Assembly (NCBI RefSeq): GCF_029360665.1
Contig: NZ_JARDUB010000006.1
Coordinates: 596,333 to 660,332, forward strand
DNA: 64,000 nucleotides
Reading direction: 5' to 3'
Source of the DNA: Eudoraea chungangensis
GTDB taxonomy: Bacteria > Bacteroidota > Bacteroidia > Flavobacteriales > Flavobacteriaceae
The notes under the pieces were generated by a model that was not told the origin of the DNA, did no database searches, and saw nothing but the letters and a program-made list of their open reading frames with translations. Below, piece after piece: positions 1 to 9,590 of the stretch (positions are counted from its first letter, which is position 1; every line of letters starts with the position of its first letter). A program made the position numbers and the translations under genes.

Positions 1-1
1 T

Positions 2-811
2 GCCCTTTTACCCAATTGGTTGCATATTCCTATTGGATATCACGGTAGAAGCTCTACCATAATAACTAGTGATACCAAGATTAGAAGGCCTAAAGGACAA
101 ACTAAACCAAAGGGAGCTGATAAACCTATTTATGGACCATCTAAAATGGTTGACTTTGAATTAGAAATGGCTTTTATCACCACCGACGCCAACAAATTGG
201 GAGAAACAATTCCAATAGAAGATGCTGAGAAATATATATTTGGATTAGTACTATTTAATGATTGGAGTGCCAGAGATATTCAAAAATGGGAATATGTACC
301 CCTAGGACCTTTTAATGCTAAAAATTTCGCTTCCTCCATTTCCCCATGGATAGTTACCTTAGATGCGCTGCAACCTTTTAGGGTTGCCAGTCCTTCTCAA
401 ACACCGGAACCTCTGCCCTATTTAAGGCAAAAGGGAAATAATAGCTACGACATTAATTTAGAGGTCTCCATAACCCCGGAGGGAGGAGTCCCAACCACTG
501 TTTGCAAATCGAATTTTAAATACATGTATTGGACAATGAGCCAACAATTGGCTCACCATACTTCCAATGGCTGCAAAGTCTTGAGTGGAGACCTAATGGG
601 AAGCGGTACAATCTCTGGCAGCACTCCAGATTCTTATGGTTCTATGTTAGAACTTGCATGGCAGGGTACTAAACCTCTTCGTTTAGAAGGTGGCCAAACA
701 CGCACTTCTATTGAGGACTACGATACCGTTACCCTAAAAGGATATTGTAGCAATGATGAGGTGAGAATAGGTTTTGGACAGGTTCTTACCCAATTACTAC
801 CGGCCAACTAG
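2..811 (+). CDS. fahA: Fumarylacetoacetase, 5'-truncated by window edge
   Basis: Last step of tyrosine/homogentisate degradation: hydrolyses 4-fumarylacetoacetate to fumarate and acetoacetate in the cytoplasm. The frame is open to the left edge, so about 269 residues of a family protein of roughly 420 are visible; the TTG at 20 is an internal leucine, not a start. Visible signatures are the catalytic-His motif GYHGRSS, the metal-binding acidic pair in DFELEMAF, the NDWSARDIQKWE motif and the substrate Lys in FNAKNF, all in the order known for FAH. The C-terminus is complete. The neighbouring lipoprotein gene looks unrelated. Identification is very secure. Confidence 0.96.
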   Translation, partial: ALLPNWLHIPIGYHGRSSTIITSDTKIRRPKGQTKPKGADKPIYGPSKMVDFELEMAFITTDANKLGETIPIEDAEKYIFGLVLFNDWSARDIQKWEYVPLGPFNAKNFASSISPWIVTLDALQPFRVASPSQTPEPLPYLRQKGNNSYDINLEVSITPEGGVPTTVCKSNFKYMYWTMSQQLAHHTSNGCKVLSGDLMGSGTISGSTPDSYGSMLELAWQGTKPLRLEGGQTRTSIEDYDTVTLKGYCSNDEVRIGFGQVLTQLLPAN

Positions 812-923
812 CCTAAACACCTTTTATCTAATTTATACGATTGTTACTCCTTTTTCGTTATGAAAAATAAAGGTTTTGGCACGGCTATTGAATAATAGCT
901 TCCAAACCCCATAATTAACAGTC

Positions 924-2111
924 ATGAAAAAAGTAGTACTATCTTCAATTATTTTGGTTTTAATATATGCCTGTGGAGGTGTAAAAAAAACCCAAGAAGC
1001 TCTAAATACAGGAAACTATTATAGGGCAATAAACACATCTATCAGAAACTTAGCCGATAATAAAACCAAAAAGAATCATCAACCCTATATTTTCTTATTA
1101 GAAGAAGCATATGGTAAAAACACCCAACGAGAATTGGAGAAAATAGCCTTTCTACAAAAGGAAGGCAATCCGGCTAACTACGAAGCTATATATAGAAGTT
1201 ATAGCCAATTAAAACAGACGCAGGAACGCATCAGACCTTTATTACCCCTGTATCTTATTGAAGAAAATAGAGAAGCTAGATTCGCTTTTAACAATTATGA
1301 CAACAATATTCTGGTAGCCAAAGAAAATCTTTCGGACTACCTATATGATAATGCCTCAGCTTTGTTACAAAATGCATCATTTAAAGAAGACTACCGAAAC
1401 GCATATAGAGACTTTGCCTATCTGAATGAACTAAGCCCTGGTTATTTAGATGCCAGATTAAAAATGGAAGAAGCATATAGTAAAGGGCAGGATTATGTTA
1501 AAGTACAGGTGGTTAATGAAACAGAACAGATTGTACCCAGTAGACTGGAAGAAGAATTATTAAATTTTAATACCTATGGTCTGGATGATGAATGGACACA
1601 ATACCATACTAATCCTATTGCAGATATCAAATATGATTATGAAATGTTAGTAGCCTTCAGAACTATTAATATATCTCCTGAGCAGGTTCAGGAAAGGCAA
1701 ATAGTTAAAGAAAAGCAAGTGAAAGATGGGTATGAAATATTACTAGATGAAAATGGTAGAGCAGTAAAAGATAGCCTTGGGAATGAAATAATGATAGACC
1801 GCCTAAGAACTGTAAGTTGTAATTATTATGAATTTACACAGTTAAAAACGGCACAAGTAACAGGTAATGTGAGTTATATGGATCTTCGACGTCAACAACA
1901 GCTCAACACCTACCCTCTTAGCAGCGAATTCATATTTGAACATGTTTATGCTCACTATAATGGAGACAAAAGGGCTTTAGATAACAATCTACTTCCTTTA
2001 ACCAATCAGGTGGCCGTACCGTTTCCTTCTAATGAACAAATGGTCTATGATGCCGGGGAAGACTTAAAACTAAAATTAAAGGATATCGTTGTCAGACAAC
2101 GTTTCAACTAA
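924..2111 (+). CDS. Conserved lipoprotein of unknown function
   Basis: 395-residue protein with a lipoprotein signal peptide: charged MKK start, hydrophobic stretch and lipobox ending LIYACGG, so Cys17 should be acylated. The mature part is helix-rich with tetratricopeptide-like spacing in the first 180 residues (repeated NYYRAI / NYEAIYRSYSQ / YRNAYRDFAYLNELSPG segments) followed by a mixed alpha/beta tail. I do not recognise a named domain. It is a single-gene unit, closed by a strong hairpin terminator that it shares with the convergent ytxJ gene. A TPR-type periplasmic scaffold is only an inference. Confidence 0.85.
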   Translation: MKKVVLSSIILVLIYACGGVKKTQEALNTGNYYRAINTSIRNLADNKTKKNHQPYIFLLEEAYGKNTQRELEKIAFLQKEGNPANYEAIYRSYSQLKQTQERIRPLLPLYLIEENREARFAFNNYDNNILVAKENLSDYLYDNASALLQNASFKEDYRNAYRDFAYLNELSPGYLDARLKMEEAYSKGQDYVKVQVVNETEQIVPSRLEEELLNFNTYGLDDEWTQYHTNPIADIKYDYEMLVAFRTINISPEQVQERQIVKEKQVKDGYEILLDENGRAVKDSLGNEIMIDRLRTVSCNYYEFTQLKTAQVTGNVSYMDLRRQQQLNTYPLSSEFIFEHVYAHYNGDKRALDNNLLPLTNQVAVPFPSNEQMVYDAGEDLKLKLKDIVVRQRFN

Positions 2112-2143
2112 AAAAAGGCCCGACTAGTTGTCGGGCCTTTTTT
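2111..2143 (+). terminator. Bidirectional rho-independent terminator
   Basis: Perfect stem AAAAAAGGCCCGAC, loop TAGTT, GTCGGGCCTTTTTT. With A on one flank and T on the other it works in both directions; its edge touches the stop codons of both the lipoprotein gene (plus) and ytxJ (minus), so the convergent pair shares it. Confidence 0.93.
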
Positions 2144-2537
2144 ATATATATTGCTTTAGCTCTATAGTATTAATTCCACTATGGGAATCGTGTTCTACAA
2201 CCTTACCATTGCGCACAATTAATAATTGAGGAGATTCGTGTGCAATTCCAAATTTTCTGCTGATTTCATTGGAAATATCTCGATGTCTATGTAAATCCAA
2301 ATAATAGAGGCGGGCTTCATTTTCTTCCAGTGCAAATGATGATTTAAACCTCCTTAATACCATATTACTTATTCCACAACTCGTAGAATGTTTAAAAACT
2401 ACCTGCATTTTCTCATGTGAATCTTCTGTGATTGCCTCTAGTTGATCCATGTCTTCCAAATCTATCCATTCTGCCTGAACTTCCTTCGCCTCATCCGAAG
2501 AACGTTTCCCATTAAACAACCCATTAAAAAGTCCCAT
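2142..2537 (-). CDS. ytxJ: Bacillithiol-system redox-active protein YtxJ
   Basis: 131-residue monothiol thioredoxin-fold protein of the YtxJ family (DUF2847), thought to remove bacillithiol from mixed disulfides on cytoplasmic proteins. The key site is the single Cys54 in KHSTSCGIS, where YtxJ/BrxA-like proteins carry a T-x-C-P-I-S type motif; the thioredoxin-like cis-Pro region is SPQLLIVRNGKVV near the C-terminus. The first 20 residues (MGLFNGLFNGKRSSDEAKEV) are a short low-complexity extension. It is divergent from clpB, another protein-stress gene, and ends in the shared terminator. Family call is firm; the exact substrate is not. Confidence 0.88.
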   Translation of the reverse strand: MGLFNGLFNGKRSSDEAKEVQAEWIDLEDMDQLEAITEDSHEKMQVVFKHSTSCGISNMVLRRFKSSFALEENEARLYYLDLHRHRDISNEISRKFGIAHESPQLLIVRNGKVVEHDSHSGINTIELKQYI

Positions 2538-2694
2538 AGTAAAATTTTATTGTTTAAAGTTAATCAAGTATAAAACCTGACTTATTGTCGCTATTTTATT
2601 CGTATTAAGCGCCATTTTGTCGCCACCACTCCCTTGGTAAGATTGTTGCCATATACTAAACAAAATTAAACATTAACGACATAAAACATATATA

Positions 2695-5295
2695 ATGAAC
2701 ATAAATAATTTCACAATAAAAGCACAGGAGGCTATACAGCAGGCGCAATTAATTGCGCAGGGCTTTGAACACCCACAAGTAGACAACGAACATCTTTTTA
2801 AGGCAATATTCGAGGTAGACGAAAATGTACTTCCGTTTTTACTAAAGAAGCTAAACGTAAACGTTGCGATGGTAAATCAGATACTAGATAAAGAGTTAGA
2901 AAGTTTCTCTAAGGTTTCAGGAGGGGAACTTATTTTTTCTAAAGAAGCTGGTAAGACACTAACAGAATCGAATGTTATTGCACGCAAAATGGAAGATGAA
3001 TATGTTTCCATAGAACATCTAATTCTGGCCATTTTTAAGTCAAAAAGCAAAATAGCGCAAATCTTAAAAGACCAAGGAGTATCTGAAAAAGCATTAGCAA
3101 CAGCAATCAATGAACTCCGTAAAGGAGGTAAGGTTACTTCACAAAGTGCAGAAGAGACGTACAATTCCCTGAATAAATATGCAAGAAACTTAAATGAACT
3201 GGCAGATAAAGGAAAACTAGACCCAGTTATTGGAAGAGATGAGGAGATAAGACGAATTCTTCAAATTCTATCGCGACGCACCAAGAATAATCCAATGTTG
3301 GTTGGAGAGCCAGGTACGGGAAAAACAGCAATTGCCGAAGGTCTTGCCCATAGAATTGTTCAAAGAGACGTACCAGAGAATTTAAAGGATAAAATAATCT
3401 ATTCTTTGGACATGGGTGCACTTATTGCCGGAGCTAAATACAAAGGAGAATTTGAAGAAAGACTTAAGGCCGTAATTAAAGAGGTCACCAGCTCTGACGG
3501 GAATATTGTACTGTTTATAGACGAAATTCACACCTTAGTAGGAGCCGGTGGCGGACAGGGCGCAATGGATGCTGCGAACATTCTCAAACCTGCACTTGCC
3601 AGAGGTGAGTTACGAGCAATCGGCGCTACTACTTTAGATGAATATCAAAAGTATTTTGAAAAAGACAAGGCTCTGGAAAGGCGTTTTCAAAAAGTAGTTG
3701 TCAACGAACCCGATACGGAAAGCGCCATTTCTATCCTCAGAGGATTAAAGGAAAAATATGAGGCGCACCATAAAGTAAGGATAAAAGATGAAGCCGTAAT
3801 TGCAGCCGTAGAACTTTCTCAAAGATATATAACTAACCGTTTTCTTCCGGATAAGGCTATTGACCTAATGGATGAGGCTGCATCTAAATTGAGAATGGAG
3901 ATTAATTCCAAGCCCGAGGAATTAGACGCGATGGATCGGAAAATAATGCAGCTTGAAATTGAAATTGAAGCTATAAAACGAGAAGATGATCAGGCCAAGT
4001 TAAAGGTTTTGAACGCCGAACTGGCGAACTTAAAAGAGGATAGAATCGAGATTTTCACAAAATGGGAGGGAGAGAAATCCGTAGTAGATAATATTCAAAA
4101 AACAAAGCAGGATATTGAAAACTATAAACTGGAGGCAGAAAGAGCGGAAAGGAATGGGGATTATGGAACCGTAGCAGAAATACGCTATGGAAAAATAAAA
4201 GATGCGCAAGAATCCTTAAACGTATTGCAAAAAGAATTGTCCATCCAACAAGAAAAAGGAACGTTAATCAAAGAAGAGGTGACCACCGATGATATTGCGG
4301 AAGTTGTGGCAAAATGGACTGGAATTCCTGTTACCAAAATGCTTCAAAGCGAAAGAGATAAACTCCTTCAATTAGAAGGCGTCTTGCACCAGAGAGTTAT
4401 TGGACAGGATGAGGCAATCAATGCGGTTTCTGACGCCATAAGAAGAAGCAGGGCTGGCTTACAAGATGCAAAGCGACCCATTGGCTCTTTCCTATTCCTT
4501 GGTACCACCGGGGTTGGAAAAACAGAGTTGGCTAAAACCCTAGCTAGTTATTTATTCGACGATGAAAATGCGCTTACAAGAATTGATATGAGTGAGTATC
4601 AAGAAAGACATTCTGTGAGCAGACTAGTTGGAGCACCTCCAGGATACGTCGGCTATGATGAAGGAGGGCAACTTACTGAGGCCGTAAGAAGAAAACCTTA
4701 TTCTGTAATTCTATTAGACGAAATTGAAAAAGCCCATCCCGATACTTTTAATATATTATTGCAGGTATTGGACGAGGGTAGACTTACAGACAATAAAGGT
4801 AGGGTGGCAGATTTCAAGAACACTATTATCGTAATGACGAGTAATATTGGAAGCCATATTATTCAGGAAAAATATGAGAATATTCCAGATTTAGAAACGG
4901 CCGGGGATGCGGCTAGAATTGAAGTCCTTGGACTGTTGAGAAAAACGATTAGGCCGGAATTTCTAAATAGAATAGACGATATAATTATGTTCACTCCGCT
5001 AAATAGGGAAGATATTACGGAAATTGTAAAACTCCAATTAGCTCAATTGAGCAAGATATTGCAAAAGCAACACATTACTATAGACGCTACAGATGAAGCC
5101 ATAAGTTTCTTAGCGGAACGCGGGTTTGATCCTCAATATGGTGCCAGACCTATTAAAAGAGTTATCCAAAAAGAGGTGCTGAATAGCTTGTCTAAAGAGC
5201 TCTTGAGTGGTAACATTAGCGCAGAGAGTATTGTCTTAATTGATTCCTTCGACGACGAACTTGTGTTCAGAAATCACAATGAATTGGTTAAATAA
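2695..5295 (+). CDS. clpB: ATP-dependent chaperone ClpB
   Basis: 866-residue Hsp100 disaggregase that threads aggregated proteins together with DnaK. Order: two Clp-N repeats (residues 1-145), AAA+ 1 with Walker A GEPGTGKT at 204-211 and Walker B FIDEIH, the coiled-coil M domain around 410-530 that distinguishes ClpB from ClpA/ClpC, AAA+ 2 with GTTGVGKT at 603-610 and Walker [10 protein letters not shown], and the C-terminal D2-small domain. Length and all motifs are complete. The upstream 150 nt show no CIRCE element. A hairpin terminator follows directly, so it is transcribed alone. Confidence 0.98.
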   Translation: MNINNFTIKAQEAIQQAQLIAQGFEHPQVDNEHLFKAIFEVDENVLPFLLKKLNVNVAMVNQILDKELESFSKVSGGELIFSKEAGKTLTESNVIARKMEDEYVSIEHLILAIFKSKSKIAQILKDQGVSEKALATAINELRKGGKVTSQSAEETYNSLNKYARNLNELADKGKLDPVIGRDEEIRRILQILSRRTKNNPMLVGEPGTGKTAIAEGLAHRIVQRDVPENLKDKIIYSLDMGALIAGAKYKGEFEERLKAVIKEVTSSDGNIVLFIDEIHTLVGAGGGQGAMDAANILKPALARGELRAIGATTLDEYQKYFEKDKALERRFQKVVVNEPDTESAISILRGLKEKYEAHHKVRIKDEAVIAAVELSQRYITNRFLPDKAIDLMDEAASKLRMEINSKPEELDAMDRKIMQLEIEIEAIKREDDQAKLKVLNAELANLKEDRIEIFTKWEGEKSVVDNIQKTKQDIENYKLEAERAERNGDYGTVAEIRYGKIKDAQESLNVLQKELSIQQEKGTLIKEEVTTDDIAEVVAKWTGIPVTKMLQSERDKLLQLEGVLHQRVIGQDEAINAVSDAIRRSRAGLQDAKRPIGSFLFLGTTGVGKTELAKTLASYLFDDENALTRIDMSEYQERHSVSRLVGAPPGYVGYDEGGQLTEAVRRKPYSVILLDEIEKAHPDTFNILLQVLDEGRLTDNKGRVADFKNTIIVMTSNIGSHIIQEKYENIPDLETAGDAARIEVLGLLRKTIRPEFLNRIDDIIMFTPLNREDITEIVKLQLAQLSKILQKQHITIDATDEAISFLAERGFDPQYGARPIKRVIQKEVLNSLSKELLSGNISAESIVLIDSFDDELVFRNHNELVK

Positions 5296-5317
5296 AACGA
5301 GTGAATTATACATTTAG

Positions 5318-5349
5318 CCTTCTCCTAGAAATAGGAGAAGGTTTTTTTT
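5318..5349 (+). terminator. Rho-independent terminator of clpB
   Basis: Stem CCTTCTCCTA, loop GAAA, TAGGAGAAGG followed by a run of eight T, 23 nt after the clpB stop codon. Confidence 0.95.
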
Positions 5350-5405
5350 GTTTTTAAATACCATACAGTATATAGTTTTTTTATCTTCGTTAAAAAGGAT
5401 TTCAT

Positions 5406-6002
5406 ATGGCATCTAAAGCAGAAAAAACAACAGCATACATTATTGACACTGTTGCCCCTATTTTTAGCAGACAAGGTTATGTCGGTACAAGCATGAATGA
5501 TTTAACAGAAGCAACGGGTTTAACCAAGGGAGCGATATATGGTAATTTTGAAAACAAAGAAGCTTTGGCTTTATCTGCTTTTGAATACAATAGCAATAAA
5601 CTTTTGAATGCCATTGATGAACAGTTGGAAATAGAAGGGACTGCCTTAGAAAAACTATTTCAGCTTACTAAATTTTATAAGAATTACGATGTTTTCACTT
5701 TTAAAATGGGTGGGTGCCCGGTTTTAAATGTGGGAATAGATGCTAAACATAACAATAGATTATTAAGAGCTGCTGCTGCTGAAACCGTCCGTGTTATCGA
5801 AGGTAAAATTGCCTTAGTTTTAGAAAATGGTGTTAAAAATAATGAGCTAAGACTACCCGTAACTCCTTTGCAGTTTGCCAAACAACTTTACACCATGTTA
5901 CAAGGAGCTATTGCTATGGCAACAATGAGTGATGACAGGAAATATTTAATAAACACCGTGGCCTATTTGGATCTGCTTATTCAAAAAGAAATTACAAAAT
6001 AA
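5406..6002 (+). CDS. TetR/AcrR family transcriptional regulator
   Basis: 198-residue one-component repressor. The N-terminal DNA-binding domain (about residues 8-55) shows the TetR pattern: helix with FSRQGYVGTSMNDL, HTH EATGLTKGAIYGNFENKEAL. The C-terminal half is all-helical and carries the ligand-binding domain (GGCPVLNVGIDA is typical of the subgroup near LmrA/YxaF). The 60 nt upstream contain an AT-rich partial palindrome around 5358-5374 (ATACCATACAGTATAT) that could be its own operator, but symmetry is weak. No obvious target gene is adjacent: downstream is a convergent gene. Ligand and regulon are unknown. Confidence 0.9.
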   Translation: MASKAEKTTAYIIDTVAPIFSRQGYVGTSMNDLTEATGLTKGAIYGNFENKEALALSAFEYNSNKLLNAIDEQLEIEGTALEKLFQLTKFYKNYDVFTFKMGGCPVLNVGIDAKHNNRLLRAAAAETVRVIEGKIALVLENGVKNNELRLPVTPLQFAKQLYTMLQGAIAMATMSDDRKYLINTVAYLDLLIQKEITK

Positions 6003-6003
6003 C

Positions 6004-7653
6004 TTACTCCCCTATTACTCGGAATATCCATGTCTTATCTGGATATTTACCTCCGTATTTACTGTCTCTAGCCTTTCTAGCCTCTTCCATAGAATCGTAA
6101 CGTTTTAAATAGACATAGTTGTACTTATTTTTCGTCCTATAGAAAGATTGAGGGTTCAATCCCTGGTCCGTAAGCTTTTTCATAAAGGCATTGTAATAGG
6201 TTTTCGTTCCAAAAACATTGGCAATCAGATAGAAGCCTGGGGCTAAGCCATCCTCTGTTTTAACTTCTTCATATTTCTCCCCTTTCTCCGGGGTAATGGG
6301 CTCTGGAGTTTCTGCCAGCTGTTGCTCTTCTAATGCTTTATTAATGGAATCTTGTCTTCGTTCCTCCATTTTCTGTGCTTCTGCCAGGGCTTCAGCCTTT
6401 TTTACGGCATTTATAGAATCTTGACGCCTTTCCTCTTTTTGCAAGATCTGTGCCGCTAATAGCTCTTGCTGAATAGTTTTAATGGAATCTTTTCTTTTTT
6501 GCTCCCGCAGCTGTTCTATTGCGAGTTGCGCATCTTTGTTTGCCTTGGCAATAGAATCATTTGCTCTTTCTTGTCTCATCCGATTTGCCAATAGTTCCGA
6601 CTCTCTTGCAGCTATCGAATCTTGTTTTCGTTCTGCTTCTTGAAGGGCTAGTTCTGCAGCTATACGCTCTTGCTCTTCTTTTTGTTCAATTTCTTCAAGT
6701 TCATCTACAGCCGCTGGCTCTTCTTCCGGGACCTCTTCCGACTTAAATTCTTGCGCTCCAAAACTAAAGGCAGTAACAAGTTCTATCGTTGGGTCTTCTC
6801 CTTTTAATTCCCCGCCAGTTCCAAATTCTATTAAAGCACCGAATGAAAACTTCTCAAAAAATCGGCCCCCAGCTCCCGCAGAAATACCATAAAAGCTATT
6901 GAAACCAAGCTGGCCCCAATACTTTGGGTGAGAATAATACCCGTTAAACCCAAGTTGATTTTTAAATTCTGGCAATCTCCTATAATATATAGAAGGTCTA
7001 ATGTACGAAGTCATGGGATTGTCTAAGGTTCCTAAGGGAATATCATAACTTCCTAACAATGTATATATTTTCCCGGTAGTACTGGCAAGACCTTCCTCCT
7101 CGGTAAAGTTGTAGTCTACAATATTTTCCATTGCGATACCAAAACTTAAGGTGTTGTATTGTAATCGTACTGCAGGTGCCAACTGTAAAATAAAGCTATT
7201 TCTTTCTTCAAATTGAGGAAAGTCAAAATCAGGATTTTGATTAAAAGGATCGGCTAGTTCTCTCTGATAACCAATAAGGTTTACCCCAACTGCAATAAAG
7301 GTAGAAGAGTTGAGCTCAAAGTTATAGGCATAATTAAGAATTCCCCCGGTATTTACAAATACGCCTGTATTATTCTGAATAAAACCTGCGCCGATAGCAG
7401 ATTCATTATTTAACTTTCTGGTATAGTTAAAAAAGACGGTAGTAGGGTCTGCATCAATAGACTGCCACTGCCATCTGGTCCATAAGGCAACGGACTGTGG
7501 ATCGTTCCGGTCTAATGAAAAAACCGGACTTAGTAAACTACTATTAAATTGTGTGAGGTTATGCTGTCTAAAATCCGTAGGAAGATTAGGCTCCTGTGCT
7601 TTTACAATAAACACGGTGAAAACCAAACAAATAAGGAGGTTTTTTTTGAGCAT
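6004..7653 (-). CDS. PorP/SprF-type outer-membrane protein with DSI-repeat coiled coil and SPOR-like end
   Basis: 549 residues. Signal peptide 1-19 (MLKKNLLICLVFTVFIVKAQ), then a beta-barrel like PorP/SprF, the outer-membrane partners of type IX secretion and gliding adhesins (about 20-302; begins LPTDFRQHNLTQFNSSLLSP, and ends IELVTAFSFG). Residues 305-450 are a highly charged coiled coil with five DSI repeats at 345, 366, 389, 412 and 435. The last 85 residues (GFYLIANVFGTKTYYNAFMKKL ... YVYLKRYDSMEEA) resemble a SPOR peptidoglycan-binding fold. This architecture suggests a barrel tethered across the periplasm to the cell wall. Function in secretion or gliding is inference; the N-terminal family call is good. 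Confidence 0.85.
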   Translation of the reverse strand: MLKKNLLICLVFTVFIVKAQEPNLPTDFRQHNLTQFNSSLLSPVFSLDRNDPQSVALWTRWQWQSIDADPTTVFFNYTRKLNNESAIGAGFIQNNTGVFVNTGGILNYAYNFELNSSTFIAVGVNLIGYQRELADPFNQNPDFDFPQFEERNSFILQLAPAVRLQYNTLSFGIAMENIVDYNFTEEEGLASTTGKIYTLLGSYDIPLGTLDNPMTSYIRPSIYYRRLPEFKNQLGFNGYYSHPKYWGQLGFNSFYGISAGAGGRFFEKFSFGALIEFGTGGELKGEDPTIELVTAFSFGAQEFKSEEVPEEEPAAVDELEEIEQKEEQERIAAELALQEAERKQDSIAARESELLANRMRQERANDSIAKANKDAQLAIEQLREQKRKDSIKTIQQELLAAQILQKEERRQDSINAVKKAEALAEAQKMEERRQDSINKALEEQQLAETPEPITPEKGEKYEEVKTEDGLAPGFYLIANVFGTKTYYNAFMKKLTDQGLNPQSFYRTKNKYNYVYLKRYDSMEEARKARDSKYGGKYPDKTWIFRVIGE

Positions 7654-7745
7654 AAACTAGGAAAAAACGTGGGTTTAACATACTAATTTCACCGAAATGC
7701 AGTTACATAAGAGCATGCCGACAAAAATAATCAAACCAACCGATT

Positions 7746-8288
7746 ATGAAAACATTTAAACTTTTATTATTTACTTCATTAATACTTTGTTTTATCTCTT
7801 GTAAAGAAGAACAAAGTGCTGTTGAAACACCAGAAGCTATTGTCTCTACGTTCTACTTTATTAGACATGCCGAAAAAGATAGATCAGATCTCGGTAATAT
7901 AGACCCAGAACTTAATCAGAAAGGCCTGGGAAGAGCCATGCATTGGGCTGAAATACTACAAGACGTTTCCTTAGATGCTATTTATACTACAGACTACGAA
8001 AGAACTGCCATGACAGCAGCGCCATCGGCTGTAAAACAAGATTTAAACGTTACTTACTACGACGCAGAAACGGTAGACATCGTTCAATTTAAAAACAATC
8101 ACCTCGGACAAAACGTTTTGGTAGTTGGCCACAGTAATAGCACGCCCGAATTTGTGAATAAAGTCCTTGGGGAAGAAGCATATCCGCCCATGGATGATTA
8201 TGATAATGGAAGTTTATTTATTGTACAGATTACAGGTAATAAAGTAAGCAGTCAGCGTTTACATTTTAATTGTAACTGTCCGGACTAA
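7746..8288 (+). CDS. Histidine phosphatase superfamily lipoprotein
   Basis: 180-residue SixA/phosphoglycerate-mutase-like phosphatase. A lipoprotein signal ends CFISCK, making Cys19 the likely lipidated residue, so the enzyme should face the periplasm. The nucleophilic motif is FIRHAEK (Arg40, His41), the second Arg lies in DYERTAM, and the second catalytic His is His129 in VVGHSNS. The Ser/Asn after it (HSNSTPEF) is typical of the SixA-like branch. Substrate unknown. The 3' end overlaps the convergent downstream gene by 23 nt. Confidence 0.9.
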   Translation: MKTFKLLLFTSLILCFISCKEEQSAVETPEAIVSTFYFIRHAEKDRSDLGNIDPELNQKGLGRAMHWAEILQDVSLDAIYTTDYERTAMTAAPSAVKQDLNVTYYDAETVDIVQFKNNHLGQNVLVVGHSNSTPEFVNKVLGEEAYPPMDDYDNGSLFIVQITGNKVSSQRLHFNCNCPD

Positions 8289-9015
8289 CCTTTATATCTT
8301 CCAAAATAATTGAAGATTTTAATGGAATTCTTTGTTGTATGAATTTTTCTTCAACCTCGAATACAGAAACCTCTCCGTCTTCACCATAATTCCTATAATC
8401 TACAAACCTAATACCATTAATAACCCTTTCGTTATAAGCTTCTCTAAAACGAACTCCTCCATCATTAACACTAAACTGATAGGCTAAGTAATCAACCTTA
8501 AAATTCTCTTTATTAAACCAATACAAATAAACATCATCAAAATCATCTCCTCCATCCTCTTCATTAAACGTCACCTCCACAACATAATAATAGGTCTCTT
8601 CTATCTGGGTCTCCCCTAGCAATTTCTTAATCACCGCTTTATCGTTTAATCCTTCTGGCAAGTAAGCGAAATAGTGGACCGAATTTATCGAATTTTGATA
8701 CTTTCTAGCTGTAGAATCGGCCAGACTTACTAATTCATTATTTACATATCTTTCAAAACCTCTGGGCGAATAAACATCCCTTATTTGATTACTGTCCCTT
8801 ATAAAAATCCTTTCTAGCACCTTACCTCTTTTACTTCTACTTCGTTTGTATAGAACATTTCTAAAAACAAAAGATACTTCACTTTGGCTAAGCAAGTGGC
8901 CTCCGGATGCTTCAATAGATTTATCAATAATTTGTTGTGCTGTTAGTTTATTTACACTCGCTTCTTTACAGGAGAGAAATAAAGAGCTCATAGCAAGTAT
9001 TATGTATCTATACAT
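8266..9015 (-). CDS. Lipoprotein of unknown function (DUF6503-like)
   Basis: 249 residues with a short lipoprotein signal; lipobox LFLSCK gives Cys16. The sequence starts AQQIIDKSIEASGG, the usual opening of LolA-like lipid-binding periplasmic proteins, and continues as alternating beta strands (YLYWFNKENFKVDYLAYQFSV). I believe it belongs to the flavobacterial family labelled DUF6503, but cannot verify this. It overlaps the 3' end of the histidine phosphatase gene tail to tail by 23 nt. A role in sensing or binding an outer-membrane lipid is only a guess from fold resemblance. Confidence 0.78.
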   Translation of the reverse strand: MYRYIILAMSSLFLSCKEASVNKLTAQQIIDKSIEASGGHLLSQSEVSFVFRNVLYKRSRSKRGKVLERIFIRDSNQIRDVYSPRGFERYVNNELVSLADSTARKYQNSINSVHYFAYLPEGLNDKAVIKKLLGETQIEETYYYVVEVTFNEEDGGDDFDDVYLYWFNKENFKVDYLAYQFSVNDGGVRFREAYNERVINGIRFVDYRNYGEDGEVSVFEVEEKFIQQRIPLKSSIILEDIKVSPDSYN

Positions 9016-9111
9016 TTTTAATATTTTAAACCATTATCGAAAAACAAGGCTCTTCCTTACAATATCTGCACTAAAATTTCCATAACCTCTTTCTGATTCT
9101 CCATTTGTTAT

Positions 9112-9119
9112 TACTTTTG
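9112..9119 (+). promoter_or_regulatory. Bacteroidota -7 box of smpB
   Basis: Exact TAnnTTTG match (TACTTTTG) ending 4 nt before the smpB ATG. That puts the expected transcription start on or next to the start codon, suggesting a leaderless mRNA. No clear -33 TTG at the usual distance. Confidence 0.6.
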
Positions 9120-9123
9120 CCTA

Positions 9124-9585
9124 ATGCAGAAAGATGTTAATATTAAAAATAAGAAGGCCCGTTTTGAATATGAATTTCTGGACACTTACACCGCAGGTAT
9201 TGTGCTCAAAGGTACAGAAATTAAGGCCATAAGAGCTGGCAAAGCTTCTATATCTGAAAGTTTCTGCGAGTTTAATGAAAAGGGAGAATTGTTGGTAATA
9301 AATATGACAGTGCAAGAATATTCGCATGCCACTCATTTTAATCATTTGCCCAAAGCCGCTAGAAAACTTCTTTTACACAAAAGGGAACTTAAGAAGCTAC
9401 TTAAAGAGGTTCAGAATACTGGGTTAACCATTATACCTCTAAATCTTTTCATAAATTCTAAAGGATTAGCTAAACTTAAAATAGTACTTGCAAAAGGAAA
9501 AAAACTATACGACAAAAGAGAGGTGATCAAAGATCGGGACAATAAGCGCGATCTAGCCAGGATAAAAAAAAGCTTTAATAACTAA
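9124..9585 (+). CDS. smpB: SsrA-binding protein SmpB
   Basis: 153-residue partner of tmRNA in trans-translation rescue of stalled ribosomes. Diagnostic segments: NKKARFEYEFLDTYTAGIVLKG near the start, GTEIKAIRAGKASISESF, HLPKAARKLLLHKRELKKL, and the basic C-terminal tail KKLYDKREVIKDRDNKRD that folds into the decoding centre. Length is normal. The ATG at 9124 is chosen because it gives the family start and an exact -7 box lies 4 nt upstream. The gene is convergent with pcm, 5 nt away, without a visible terminator. Confidence 0.97.
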   Translation: MQKDVNIKNKKARFEYEFLDTYTAGIVLKGTEIKAIRAGKASISESFCEFNEKGELLVINMTVQEYSHATHFNHLPKAARKLLLHKRELKKLLKEVQNTGLTIIPLNLFINSKGLAKLKIVLAKGKKLYDKREVIKDRDNKRDLARIKKSFNN

Positions 9586-9590
9586 GCCCT

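Noticed and set aside
20..22. TTG at 20 as start of fumarylacetoacetase
   Set aside because: The frame is open to the window edge and the first visible residues already lie in the middle of the FAH fold.
8266..8288. Overlap of the phosphatase and the DUF6503-like gene as a frameshift
   Set aside because: Both C-termini are plausible and the genes converge; short tail overlaps are common in this compact genome.
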